Below the pieces are notes generated by a model that was given only the letters and a program-made list of their open reading frames with translations, made no database searches and had not been told where the DNA came from. The position numbers and the translations under genes were made by a program. Positions 50,076-61,625 of a stretch of 64,000 nt of DNA are shown piece by piece. The DNA lies in NCBI GenBank assembly GCA_026874595.1, contig CM049320.1:18302988-18366987 (forward strand), given 5' to 3'. The first letter of the stretch is position 1, and each line of letters opens with the position of its first letter. The DNA comes from Sipunculus nudus (lineage: Eukaryota; Annelida; Sipuncula; Golfingiida; Sipunculidae).

Positions 50076-52029
50076 GACCAGTTGATTATGACATTTCAAA
50101 AAAGGTTTATACCTGAGGTTAATGAACAATTTAGTTAAAAGAATGAAAGTCTTATTTTAATACTTAAATGAAAACCTGGACTAAACACCTACAAAGACAT
50201 ATAAAGCAAGAAAATGAAGAGAAAGTGTATGTCTAAGTGATGGTGACAAGTAGAAGATTTAATAAACACATTTTTGGGGCTTGACATTAGCAGTTCACTT
50301 CTTACCCAGGGCAAGTAAAAGTTCCAGAAAATGATGGTGGGGCAACCAAACGTTGGCTCCTATACTTGCTAGATTTGGCAAGTTGGTTCAATATTAACTT
50401 TTACTAAAGGGTTTAAATCTTAACTAATATTCAATAAGCCCTATTCTTTCTTGGACAAATGAAATCATATTAATAATACCTCTTCATCCTAAAATTATCT
50501 GTATGTATATCTGTATAATTAAGTCATTGAACATATTTATTGTCAAACATGCCAAAAAACAAGCAACACAATCATTTGGAACAGTGTCATGTTTTGCTGG
50601 AGGGTGATTACTGATTTTAGCAGGGCAAGTACAGATTCAGGTAGGGCACTGCCAACTGAACAAATACTTTCAAAAGTTGTTTTGTTAATGTTAAGGTTAA
50701 AAAAAATAACAATATAAATGATGTTTTACCAAATTTATTTTCTCATCTCTAATAGGAATTGATTTTACTTTCAAATTTTATGCGTCTGACTAGTATGAAT
50801 GAGAGGACCACCCACCTATGTAAGAATATATACCTGATCTGGCTGAGATTTACCTCAAATTATAGCCCAGGCTTTTGTATAAGTGCGTTAGCTCAAGATG
50901 TTCAGATCCAGTTTTCAACTGTATCACACTTGCTTGGCTCTGCATGTATAACATATTCAAGAATATTCAAGGTTCCTAGTGAGGTATACAGAAGTCTTCC
51001 ATGTCACTTATAAACTCGCTAATTTGCCTCTGATATAAAGGTCGGTAAATGTCCAAAAATTAGAATCCAGATTTTATTTTAGTTGTTATCAAATCAATGA
51101 AACATAATTATTGGTTTTAAAATGGCGTTATTCTGCCTTGTTGTTAGGCAGTAAACAGGCGATGAAAGTACATGCAACAGATCTGTTGCATATATACAAC
51201 AGCATATATTGTAGAATCTCTAACTACATAGAAATCTGCCTCAATATATGGAAAGGCCAATTAAATCAAACTATAGGCTGACTATAAGCCCTTATGCAAG
51301 GCATGAGACACTTTTTCCTTCAGATGTTATCATGATGTGTTCATGCTGGAAAAGAGGTAATTAAAATAATACCTTGACGCATTTGCATTTAAAAATACAA
51401 ATCTTATATTCATGTAGCATGCCTGATGGAAAACAAAATGAGCACAAGTTGATACATATAACCAAAGAACTTGTGTACAAACTCAGGCTGTACACATTGA
51501 TTTGTGTGAAAAAATGATGAACATTATGAGTGGTACATAACATTGGTAATTGGTGGTTGTCAAATTCCTATATTGAATAATATGAGAAAACCACATAAAA
51601 AATCTTATATTAGCTTATATTTGTTGAACCATAACATTTGAACAACCTGAGAGGCATGCATGTTTAAGTGTGTATACTGTATAACTATAAACATATATCA
51701 TATACATATATGGGGGTGTTCAATTATAAAATGGAAAACATTAAAGTTCATCTTCAATAGCTAAAATACACAGCCGAATGGACATATTTTTTTATGCTTT
51801 GTCAGATTCCATGAAAAACAGGATATGCCTCACATGCTTTTCTACCATGGGCCTCTCTCTGCAACATCTTTAAATTAAACTTTCGCAGGTTTAATGAGTA
51901 CAATCATGTTGATCTTAGTGAACAAAATGTCAATATTAATGAAGTATATTGTTAGAGCTTACAGCCTGTGTGTTTTCACACTTACATATGACAAGTGGGG
52001 TAAATATACATTTCTGATGTCAAATTAGC

Positions 52030-52900
52030 CTGTCAAAGATGAATAGCGCTAGATTGGTTTGGAACCCCGGCGGGTGATAACAAAAGGGGCTACAATGAGG
52101 TGTCGGGGTTCCTGGATCAGATGAGGTTACGCGGGATGGCAAAGGTGAGACGAGGGTGTACTTACATGTCGCGCTGCAACTCGAAGGCCGATATTTCCAG
52201 AGAGATAGAACACAAGAGTGCCAGAAGGCCGGTACATCCAAAGGGACCCATCGTGGTTTATCTTGTGGCTTGTACTCGCTGATATCCACTGTACTGATTA
52301 AACACCGCTATCCACAAATCCAGCCCCCAACACCAAACAGATAAATATGCTTCAATAATAGCCACAGACGCTCCAGCGCCCGTGGTTACAAGCGATTTTC
52401 CAACGCAACGAAATCATTTGTAAATCAACATTGCAGCATTTGAAATTCTTCTACTGTAATCCGAGCGATTAGTAACGTCTCCTAAGCGTTTCAGCCTCCA
52501 AATCAATCAAATGTAACGTATTTGTAACTTTTCCGCTACTCCACTCTCTGGCCCGCTGTCTGCGACTCCGTGCACATTCCGCGCTTGTCAATTTCAGACT
52601 GAAATCGACCAAGTTCTGCGATCCGGATCGAGGCAACCAGGGGGATTCCCCAGGTCAGGAGGTCACCGTTTAATGGGCTTGACGCGTGGCCAATAGTTTT
52701 AGCGGGTTTCTTACGCTGTCTACTACACATATAATATACCTCATTAACTTTAGGCGAGGACTACGCATGTGATATTACGGTTCGTTATATCGCATATAAA
52801 CGTGCTGGGTTGATTGCAGCTTGTCTACTACGTGCACTTAAACCGCTGGGAATTCTGTGCGAGATGAACAAACACAATTTTATGAACAGACCCCGCTAAC
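52030..52900 (-). promoter_or_regulatory. CpG-rich promoter-like region of the MEGF6-like gene
   Basis: CpG dinucleotides are far denser here than in the AT-rich flanks, over a stretch containing the signal-peptide exon and its upstream sequence on the minus strand. This fits a promoter plus 5' untranslated region reading leftwards. No clear TATA box was placed. The overlapping frames at 52020-52289 (-) and 52100-52344 (+) are not preferred as coding. Confidence 0.5.
52166..52251 (-). CDS. MEGF6-like gene, exon 1 (signal peptide)
   Basis: On the minus strand, ATG at 52251-52249 sits in a strong context (A at -3, G at +4), with an in-frame TAA three codons upstream (52260-52258), so this is a natural first start. 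The exon encodes MGPFGCTGLLALLCSISLEI then SAFELQRD and two bases of the next codon. The first 22 residues form a typical signal peptide, with a hydrophobic core LLALL and cleavage likely after SA. The donor is a perfect GTAAGT. Joined to the exon at 19231-19094 it gives Met29 then PNVC, the usual arrangement in EMI proteins, where the domain follows soon after the signal sequence. The partner exon is 33 kb away, so a small intervening exon of compatible phase cannot be excluded. Confidence 0.8.
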
Positions 52901-53127
52901 AATGCCACCAAACCGGGCATAGCACCCCTCCCTGCGTCGCCTATACTCCTCAATGGGTCAGCGACAGACTGGAAGCCCCTGCAAGTTTATAGTATTGTTG
53001 TGTATTTAAATCTTACGTGAAAAGCCTGGCGTCTGTTTTTAACGCGAGGATAACAGAATTAAAGGAAAAGAGGACTACGGCAATGAACTTTACAGACTCA
53101 CAATACCTGCAACTAATTATCTCAGGT

Positions 53128-53132
53128 GATCT

Positions 53133-53165
<33 letters not shown>
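53128..53165. repeat. CT microsatellite
   Basis: (CT)n run of about 35 bases. It is the insertion site of the adjacent MITE, and CT repeats resume on its other side. Confidence 0.9.
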
Positions 53166-53405
53166 CAGGGGCGGATCCAGGATTTAGGGAAAAAAAGGGG
53201 GGTCCAACCAGGAGGACTTATGAAATACCTAAAAAAAGTCCTAGGTCCGGAAATAAGGGGGGGGGGGGGGCAGGCCGCAAAATTGTGTCTGACTCCCTTA
53301 TAAAAGGTTGTTTCGGATGAAAAAAAAGGCGGAGGAGTGTTGGGGGGTCCGGATAGCCTGGAACCACCCCACCCCCCACCCCCCCCCCCCCAGGATCCGC
53401 TACTG
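53166..53405. mobile_element. 240-bp hAT-like MITE in a CT microsatellite
   Basis: Terminal inverted repeats CAGGGGCGGATCCAGG (left) and CAGTAGCGGATCCTGG (reverse complement of the right end). CTCTCTCT lies on both sides, compatible with an 8-bp hAT target duplication, though the microsatellite makes this ambiguous. The interior has long G and C runs and no transposase. CAGGGGCGG-type ends are typical of hAT elements in many invertebrates. Confidence 0.75.
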
Positions 53406-54226
53406 CTCTCTCTCGCGTGCACACACACACACAAAATGTGTCTCTCGTTATATGTAAAACAACATGGACAAAAATGTCACAGCTGATAATGAATGGACTA
53501 ATTGGTACATTTGTTTCTCTTATTTTTTATTACAAGGTTTTGTTTTAAATATTGTTCTGGTTTCTTATTCATACGAGAAAGGTTCTCATGTACATGTAAT
53601 GACCTCGCTTTACTAATTTACTGATGAAATTTATTGATTTGAACGGTCAACCATGCCAAAAATGGTTTAGAAAAACACTTTTATCGTGCATAAAAAAAGG
53701 AAATGGAATGTCCACGAACAACACTTGTTCTAGGCCTAAATTTTACCAAACTAGTTTTGTCGCACTAAGGTGTAAAATCATTATCTTAACCCCACCCAAG
53801 TCCCTGGAAACTCATAATTAAATGTGCTGTTATGATGTCAACCTCAAATGTAGGGGACTTTACATGATATACATGTATATCCTGGAATTTTCCCCGCATA
53901 TGTTACAAAGTACCTTATTTATAAGCAACTTATCTCTGCGTGTATTTAAATTTTTTTTATCACATACTGATTATACCATAGGCCTGTGACCGTATTCCCT
54001 GACTGTAACGTTTGCTTGTTTTTTTTTCTGTTTTTTTTTTTTTTGTTTTTTGTTTGTTTGTTTTTTGTTTACGTTTGATTGTTTAAACTTGTCCTTGTGT
54101 CCTTGTGACAAAAATATATAAGTATGTTCAGCTTTTACTATCGGCATGTTGCGTGGATCGTCATCCTCAGTATCAGGAGTTTAAACACTTACTGCCAAAA
54201 GCCCTACTGGTTCCGCGTGTCTGTGT

Positions 54227-54227
<1 letters not shown>

Positions 54228-54262
<35 letters not shown>
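54228..54262. repeat. GA microsatellite
   Basis: (GA)n run of about 34 bases. Confidence 0.9.
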
Positions 54263-54266
<4 letters not shown>

Positions 54267-55179
54267 CTTATGAAACTTTTCGCGATTTTATAGCTATAGT
54301 CAAACAGCCTCTCGTTTTATCGTTTTTACAAGTTTTTTTTTAATTTCGAGAAATTTATAGACAAAGAAAGATATGAGTGGTTATATTATAACCAAGGAAA
54401 CACCTCTCCTGATGTGTAGAATAATTTTTGCCTTTGACTTTATGCGGGTTTACTATATCGTAATCCAAACACTACTGTATCCCTTTCTGAACAACAACAT
54501 CAGTTACAGTACTTAATTAGTTCATGGTCAATTTTTTTCTGGATATTTTTTGTATGTGTGTTTTTAATTGCAAAATAATAAGACCATCCTGCAGCTGGAA
54601 CCCCAGCATCTAAACAGCTGAGTCTTTGCCGGGAAGCGTGGTGTAACAGCTGCTCTGGCGGGAAGGTAGAGCGCCCCCTATCGGTATTCACGTAGTAACA
54701 AACAAGGCTTAAAAGCAGGTATGTTATCTTCAGTGGGGGTGTGGGTCAAAGTCTGTCATTCTTACCAGTAGTGTATTTTATTTCCAATATATGAATCTTA
54801 TTATCAGAATAGTACATGTATTACATTGATCAGCCCCTGTTGCAAAAAAAGTGGGGGAGGGGGCTGGGAGATACCCTCACCCCTGTATTGAAGTCCCTGA
54901 GTGTTGCACATTTCTCAACGCGTTGGATGACAAGGTACTGCCTATAAGATATTTAAATCTGTAATCACCAATATTACTGTCGGGAAAAAAATAAGAAAAA
55001 TTAAACGAAATATGTAACATTCAATCGATTAGTACTTTATCAGCCTACATGCCCTGCCAAGGATTGATCCTGAGCGGGGTGGAATGCATCAGTCCCTAAA
55101 AATACATCTAAAAAGACAAACCGAAAAAATGAAAGTTAAAGCTATATAATTAACATGTTAAATTTTAAATATGAAAACC

Positions 55180-55545
55180 AGAAATCTACATTCTAAGGAA
55201 TGCAAGCCTTCTCCAAGTGGGGGTTAATATTGCTCGCTAAATCGTGTTTGCATTAATTTATTCGGCCCATATTACAAGGTTCATTCGTGCATAAGTGAGA
55301 TTACACGCATATGTGAATATACTTTGATGACCTTTATGAGTCCAAACGTGCCGGATTAACACCAAAATCGACATCGTCATTAACCCATTTCCGAAATGCC
55401 CTGAAAATATCATGAGATTTCGTCCATGATTCCTTGAGTTATTTTCTGAACATACAGGCACAAACAAACACACATGAGCGCCTGCCCTTCCAATAAGGCA
55501 ATTATAAATACTGTTCCCGTCAACCGAGAATAATTGAGATTTTGC
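55180..55545. repeat. Interspersed repeat copy B (same family as 47085-47425)
   Basis: Shares ATTCTAAGGAATGCAAGCC (55191), GAAATGCCCTGAAAATATC and CATGAGATTTCGTCCATGAT with copy A in the same order and orientation. It lacks the long AC run. Confidence 0.6.
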
Positions 55546-55627
55546 TTTAAACCTGATCACTTCTCATCCTGGAGAGATTGTTTTGGACAAAATTTAGGAA
55601 ATTTGCGGTTGCAGCGACTGAATAGGT

Positions 55628-55664
55628 GGGGGGGGGGGGGTTTCCGGCCCCCCCCCCCCCCCCC
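55628..55664. repeat. G13-loop-C17 homopolymer inverted pair
   Basis: Thirteen G (55628-55640), seven other bases, then seventeen C (55648-55664). The two tracts are complementary and could form a hairpin or quadruplex-type structure. Confidence 0.85.
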
Positions 55665-55667
55665 GTG

Positions 55668-56200
55668 AACTGCTTCTTGGACTCGAGTCCACTTTTTCAG
55701 AGTCTCTGACTTGTCTCCAGGGTCCTGGACTCGGACTTGTACTCGGACCCGAAGGTCAGGACTCGTGAAAACAGGCGCCTCCGTCCCTAGTCCAGCAGAC
55801 AAAAAAAAACTTTGTCACATAAGGCTTAAGGTCCATATATAAAACACACCAAAAAGACTTGAATGTGCGATTTGATAACAGGATTTTACAAAAAAAAGTT
55901 TATACAATGTACCAAACTCAATCTCTGCATTGGAAGTTAAATGTTATTCAATATCAAAGTAAAATCCTTGTGTAAACGTACCTACAAATACACATGCTTA
56001 TCTGAAAAGTCGAATTTTACGGTGCTTTAAATAAAAACGTTTTTGACTGGGATTTTGACTTGGACTCGAGTTACAAAAGACTCTACTCGAAGAAAGTGGA
56101 CCTCAAATACTCAGACTTGGATTTGGACTCGCACTCGAGTGCATGTGTTGGGCTTGGATTTGCACTCAGACTCGGATATAGTGTTGCCTCGGACTACATC
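55668..56200. repeat. 'GGACTCGAGTCC' dispersed element, two fragments
   Basis: Fragments at 55668-55800 and 56045-56200 are both dense in GGACTCGAGT-type words, as at 24790-24925. The sequence between lacks them. They may be two ends of one element or two insertions. Confidence 0.5.
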
Positions 56201-56775
56201 ACGGGCATACAATTCTATCACTTTTACCTTAGCCTACTGGTCTATAGTGTTTTCTATTAGGTAGCGTTTCATTAGCTCTCAGTAACACAACTGCAAGTCT
56301 CGTAAAATTTCCTGACATTTGCGCAAAAGGAGAATAAATGCATGTAACCATGTCATAATTTAGTTTGCAAAAGGCGAAAGGGATTCTTTTTTTTACATTG
56401 TATGGCATATTGATCATCTTTAACCACCCTGGTCTCGTTGCATCTTGCCCATCCTGTACTGAAATGTGATAGTTATTGTTTCTTTTGCAAATAATGCTTT
56501 ACAGGTCTGGCATCTATGGCACGGATCTTATTTTTAAGTTTGTTCGTGATTGTTAGCAGAAATACACAAACAAGGTCAACTGACTGCCGTGAAAATATGT
56601 CGACAGGTAGGACTAGGCCATGACAGAACCCATTCAGATTTGATGGGAATCCGAGCTACACCGCCCAGTGAAGTTGTTTGGTCTCGGCGTAAGCATACGC
56701 TCTACTGAGTATCTTCTAATCTCAAACCAAAAGGGAAGGACCTTTAAAATAAAAAGTAAACACTCGAGATAATCT

Positions 56776-56863
56776 ACTCTGTCTCTCTCTGTCTTTATCT
56801 CGTTGTCTGTCTCTGTCTGTCTCTGTCTCTCTGTCTGTCTGTCTGTCTGTCTGTCTCTATCTC

Positions 56864-56939
<76 letters not shown>
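56776..56939. repeat. Long compound CT/CTGT microsatellite
   Basis: About 165 bases of (CT)n with interspersed CTGT and GTCTGT, ending in about 30 uninterrupted CT units. It drives the Arg/Glu-rich end of the open frame on the minus strand. Confidence 0.9.
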
Positions 56940-56941
<2 letters not shown>

Positions 56942-56944
56942 CGA

Positions 56945-57373
56945 GTTCTCCCTCTTCCTCTGCCTGAGTTTTTTACTTCCGCCATGGGGCGGGGTCATGT
57001 TTTTTTTTTTTGGCGGCGTTGGATTGTCATCTGATTGTCTATTAGCAACAAGATATAATCGGATTTTGATGAAATTTTCAGGATAGCTCGGCAATGTTCC
57101 ACAGAAATGTTGGGGGTGATCCGTATCACTATCTGGATCCAGGAACTGTTTTAAGTAAAAATGCTGCATTTCTGACAATGTCATATGGGGGAAATGAGCT
57201 GCCTTGGCGGAGGTCTGCGCTCTCTGAGTGAAAATTTCTTGTTTTTCTGGGTCATTTAAAATGTTATTCACATAAAACCTTGATATAACCGCTTGTGACG
57301 CCAAACTGCAGTAGGGTTCACCCAAAACATCAAGGATTGAACGAAAGCGTCCTCTGGTGTGTGGGTCCCACAT
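56945..57373. repeat. Likely dispersed-repeat segment with long non-genic open frame
   Basis: Contains GATTTTGATGAAATTTTCAG and CTTGGCGGAGGTCTGCGC, words that I recall as common in dispersed invertebrate repeats. The minus-strand frame 57373-56795 (192 codons) starts in it and runs into the CT microsatellite, so its C-terminal third is simple repeat. I do not consider it a gene. Confidence 0.4.
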
Positions 57374-60205
57374 TAATCGTGTCGATCACGTCAGTTTGAT
57401 GGAGGTGATAGTTCTGACCGTGTTCGTCTTGAAGAAAAAATAAGACCTTAACCTTTGCATCTACTTGCCCTATTTTGTGTATTGCTAATTATTTGCAGAT
57501 AAGCAACCAATGACATAAATAGTGTTAAATTTAGACCACTCATGAATAGTTTATTCGCACTATAACTGAGGAAAATGACATTTCAGTATTCGTGGGTTTA
57601 TTAAAAAAAGGTGCATTAACCTACCCCTCTGAACGCCCCCCCCCCCCCCTTACACACACCCACTCTTGAAGATTAATGCAAAAGGCAGCTTGTTACTCTG
57701 TATCGGGGCCCCAATAAAAATGATCGCTATGGGACGCGGCTATTTTGTTCCTCGGCAAGAAGTACACGAAGTGGACAAAAGTTCCAGATAAGATTTCTCA
57801 ATTTGTAGAGAGTTAAGTAATGTTAAGGCAAGTGTCAATACCGAAATACATATAAACAAAGTTATTGCTTCATAGTGATAAATTATATTTCTAAGTTGTA
57901 CGTTTGGCTCTACAAATTGTGCCCGAGTACAATGAATGATACGGACGCTAATATCGCCCATGATTGCTGCCAGTTTCGGTAACTGTTTGACAATTTTTAC
58001 GAAATCAGTGTTAAAGTCTCCATGCAACCGCTATGTGAAACGTTTTCTCTGCAAAACAGTAATTTGTGGGATTTAATTAGATTAATCGACGCCACTGGAT
58101 GCAGTGATTGAAACCAACTGGTTAATGACTTAATGTTACTCTTTGCTAAGTTCAAGAAAATATTGTGTCTGACGCCATGCCAGCCCGCACCAACTACTAT
58201 CGGATTACTGTAATGGCAGAAATATCTTCTTGAAAACGTGTTCAAAGTTCAGCATTTCGTCACAAAAGCAGGAAATTCCTTTAAATAACTGATCTCCACC
58301 GTGGTTTTTACATCATTCGTGACATGGTCCTAACCACAGGTTCGGTTTCATGTGATATTTGGCAACTCTGCGTCTGATATTATGTTATATTGAACCTCGA
58401 CTTGTACTGGTATTTTGTGTTCAATGTCTGATATCATGTCATATTCAACTTCAACTAATACTGTTATTTTGAGTTCAGTGTCTGTTATTATGTAATATTT
58501 AACCTCGTTTTATTGTTTTCTTTTATATCTTTGTTCATTTACTTTATTTCTAATGTTATTTTACAAGAGCTGTATATTGGCAAATACAATCATTAGCGCT
58601 ATGAGCTAGTTGTATAACCCAGTTGAAATAAATATGTTTTAACTAATCATAACAAATAACATAAAATAAATGATAACTTTGTATTTATATCGTTCTTTTT
58701 ATCTTGTTAGATGCGGAATCATATCAAAATTACCAAAGTTAGGGGATGTTTTAGTATTTACCCACTGCAGAGAGTTTCCAATACCTTTATCCCCCGCCTG
58801 TACAAAAGTAGCGTCACAATGGTGTATACTCATTTGGATAAAAATACGTTGAACTAGTTTAGGCCTACCTTCAATGGGTTCATCATTTGGTGTTATCTTA
58901 ATAGTTTACCAATTTAATTTTTTTCTAAAATCCGCTTAATATTATTTGCGTAAAGTTGCTAAAATACAAATCAGTCAAAGGGAAACATGATAGCCATCAT
59001 AGGTATAATAAAATGAAAACGAAACCTCTGCCAAGACTTTTTCTCTAGGTTTTCAGTAGCGTGCTATGATAGAGTGCGACATCTGGTTAGTGGAACTGGA
59101 ACTACAAAGCAGGTCCTTCGAGCACAAGATCTCCAGCGGAGGTCGCAACCAGAGTGAACTTAACAAAAACTGCAATAACTCTGACATCTTTATCTTTAAG
59201 TTTTCTACCAACTGGGGAGTCTTTTGCTAAAGAAATCAACAATATTATATGAAAAATCATTATTTATGAATTAATTAAATATAGTGCAATTTAAGAGTAA
59301 CAATTAAGTAATATATTTATGCACATTTCTGAGATATCATTAAAGACAGGTCATCTGTTATATGCAAATGTAAAATGTAGAGCAAATCTGATACTAGTAA
59401 ATAGTATATCAGTGATAAATTGTTAATAAATATTGCTGTTTAAAGTGTTTTAGTATTTATGAAGACGCTTTTACAACATTACTGCCATGTTGCGTAATGA
59501 ACTTAGTGTCAACTTAGTGTATCACCAAATGTGCTTTCAGGACACTAAAGCTGGATGAAAGAACCAAAAAGGTCGAAAAACTATAATAATTATCAATGAA
59601 AGTTTTACGGGTCTGTTAGTTTGTGCATTTCTTTATTGTCCAAACATTACAAAGCTTTATATATAAAAATCAATTATTAAGTTGTGCACAGTTAGCAGAG
59701 CACCCCCCTGTTATGAATACCAACACAAACGTTTTACTCTTAGGATAAGTTGGGGGGGGGGGGGGGGGGGGGGGGTCCGCAAAGTCCAGGGCGGGGTGAG
59801 TCAAATTAGGGGTGGTAATAACAAATATAAATGTGATAACATTTGTACGTAGAAATACCACCTGTATCATTAATGATGGCATATCATTATTACATGTCTA
59901 TGTAGCATTTAATCATGGTAATCACAAGACATACGGTCTTTAGGGAAATATCCATCCCGATCAGTGAGAATATCATGCAAATAGGGTATCGATCTTGAAT
60001 TGTATACACTAGCATTGAGGAATATGTCGTTGAAATGGTAATTGGTCAGCTGAATTGTTAAGTACTTTGATTAGATACCATACCGAATGATTCAAAAGGT
60101 CCGAAAGGTCCAAATGAGCTGTTAACGATATACCGGACAACATTATCCATCACTTCGTTGTAATCCCCGACTGGTACAAAATACGTAATTTAAGTTAAGA
60201 AGCTG
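57374..60205. other. Region upstream of the four-exon gene
   Basis: Contains C13 near 57638-57650 and G24 at 59752-59775. Otherwise no supported exon or mobile-element end was recognised. Confidence 0.4.
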
Positions 60206-60210
60206 ATTGG
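60206..60210 (+). promoter_or_regulatory. CCAAT-type box (ATTGG) upstream of start
   Basis: ATTGG in GCTGATTGGCTA lies about 43 bases before the ATG at 60253. It is a plausible promoter element; the transcription start is not known. Confidence 0.25.
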
Positions 60211-60252
60211 CTACTTTTGTTAACACATTCTTAGAAGAGACAGAGGAACACC

Positions 60253-60322
60253 ATGGCTCTTGTTCCGGCAATTGCTCTACTTCTATTGATTACAACTGCT
60301 CCCGTTTTTGCAGAAGTATATG
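60253..60322 (+). CDS. Secreted unknown protein, exon 1 (signal peptide)
   Basis: ATG in a strong context (A at -3, G at +4) begins MALVPAIALLLLITTAPVFA, a textbook signal peptide with an ALLLLI core and likely cleavage after VFA, followed by EVY and one base of the next codon. The donor is G|GTAAGG. Joined to the next three exons it forms a 906-base frame (301 residues plus stop) with every phase matching. That makes chance assembly unlikely. The minus-strand frame across the same bases (60231-60446) is a shadow. Confidence 0.85.
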
Positions 60323-60747
60323 GTAAGGCGTTCTTTTTATTGCTCTTCGTTGTGTTTTTTAGGATTGTTTCGACGAAATTCATGGGCGTTTCCATTATGA
60401 ACCATGGTAATGTAAGTCCTCCGTCAGTGGTTGCCTCACTTGACATTTATTGGTTATATTCATTAGTGTGTAAAAGTGAAATTATGTCTCTTGTTTAGAC
60501 TTTCACTGCTCTATGATTTTTCCATGGAAAAGTACAGTCCTGCTATAGTGAACAATTCAGAAATATGTAAACCATCAGAAATATCACTGTACCAGGTTTA
60601 AAATAATGTATACCTGGGGATTTATATGAATATAAATCACTTTTGGATTAATTTTAGATATAGGGGTTTTAGACAATAATGATACCTAAATGTGTTTAAA
60701 AACTGCTTTTTCCATTATATTTATGTACCTATACCTTTTCTTTACAG

Positions 60748-60974
60748 CATATCTCACCGAGGGGAACCCTGCTACTGACTTTCCATACACTCAGGGTCCA
60801 AACTTAAACATTTATCCTGCGAATACTATAAATGTGACAGGTCATGTGCTTGCATGGGAGTTCTATGCAAAACAGTCAGGAGTGGTGTACCTTAGTCTAT
60901 GGGACGTCATAAGTGAGAAAACCTACCGCCTTCACAACAAAACGAAAATCATCGTATCAGAACCTGGAAAGCAG
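60748..60974 (+). CDS. Secreted unknown protein, exon 2
   Basis: Acceptor CTTTTCTTTACAG; donor CAG|GTTTGT. Encodes residues 24-99, starting (A)YLTEGNPATDF. The stretch AWEFYAKQSGVVYLSLWDV looks like alternating beta strands of a beta-sandwich domain. N-glycosylation sequons occur at Asn52 (NVT) and Asn87 (NKT), fitting secretion. I have the impression of similar domains in uncharacterised secreted proteins of molluscs and other marine invertebrates, but cannot name a family. Confidence 0.85.
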
Positions 60975-61375
60975 GTTTGTAAAACACGCAATGTCTCTCA
61001 TTAGAAGACTGCACATAGATATGTATAAGCTTAATACATCTGTGAAAACCAACTATTTTCTAAGAATAAGAGCATCTTTCCATGCCATGGTACATTCTAT
61101 TCGAAACCATTGAGTATTCACATAGGTATCCGCAATGGTATTTGAGTTCTCTTTCTTAATATATGTCTTGCCTGTTGTGTCTTCATCATCAGATTGTTTT
61201 TCCTTTCTTTGCTTCCTCTAGTTGTTTATTAACTCTTTATCCGGTGTAACGATACTGTAAACCTTATCATGAATTTTATATATTTTAAGGCATTACGTGT
61301 CATTTAAGAATTAAATACATGCAGGTACTTATATCATCATTTGTTTAGACGGCTCTACTTATTTTGTTTCGGTAG

Positions 61376-61625
61376 ATATTCACCCTTCCTGCACAGGACA
61401 GGTACAAGGCGTTCATTAACCAAGTTATCGGTGTTCACCATCCGAACCAGAAAGGTGGTGGCGTTATACCAGTGGCGAGGGATGACTGTTGTAATCTACA
61501 AACAAAACCTATCCTTAGAAAGGCCATTTACGATAAAAATTTGCCTTTGGGTCATGTTGAGCAAGGGTCCGTGCCAAATGAAAGGAAAGCACTCGGGGTC
61601 CTTATTCATATCGAGGCCAGGATTG
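61376..61625 (+). CDS. Secreted unknown protein, exon 3
   Basis: Acceptor TTTTGTTTCGGTAG; donor ATTG|GTAATA. Encodes residues 100-182. It completes the beta-rich domain (IFTLPAQDRY...VIGVHH...GGGVIPVARDDCC), with adjacent cysteines at 137-138, and continues through a charged linker (VEQGSVPNERKALG). The frame was deduced from phase: exon 2 ends on a codon boundary and this is the open frame from that acceptor. A different frame through the same bases (61341-61703) is also open but does not fit the neighbouring exons. Confidence 0.75.

Larger units (their letters stand above)
19232..52165 (-). other. Intron 1 of MEGF6-like gene (~33 kb)
   Basis: Inferred by joining the signal-peptide exon at 52251-52166 to the EMI exon at 19231-19094. 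Both junctions are canonical (GTAAGT donor, TTTTGTAG acceptor) and the phase fits exactly, giving an uninterrupted signal-peptide-PNVC start typical of EMI proteins. The intron is full of mobile elements, listed separately. It also contains two plus-strand candidate exons (23017 and 41620), which would be a nested antisense gene if real. Confidence 0.7.

Noticed and set aside
56795-57373. 192-codon minus-strand frame
   Set aside because: Its C-terminal third is a CT microsatellite (Arg/Glu runs) and the rest lies in what appears to be a dispersed repeat.
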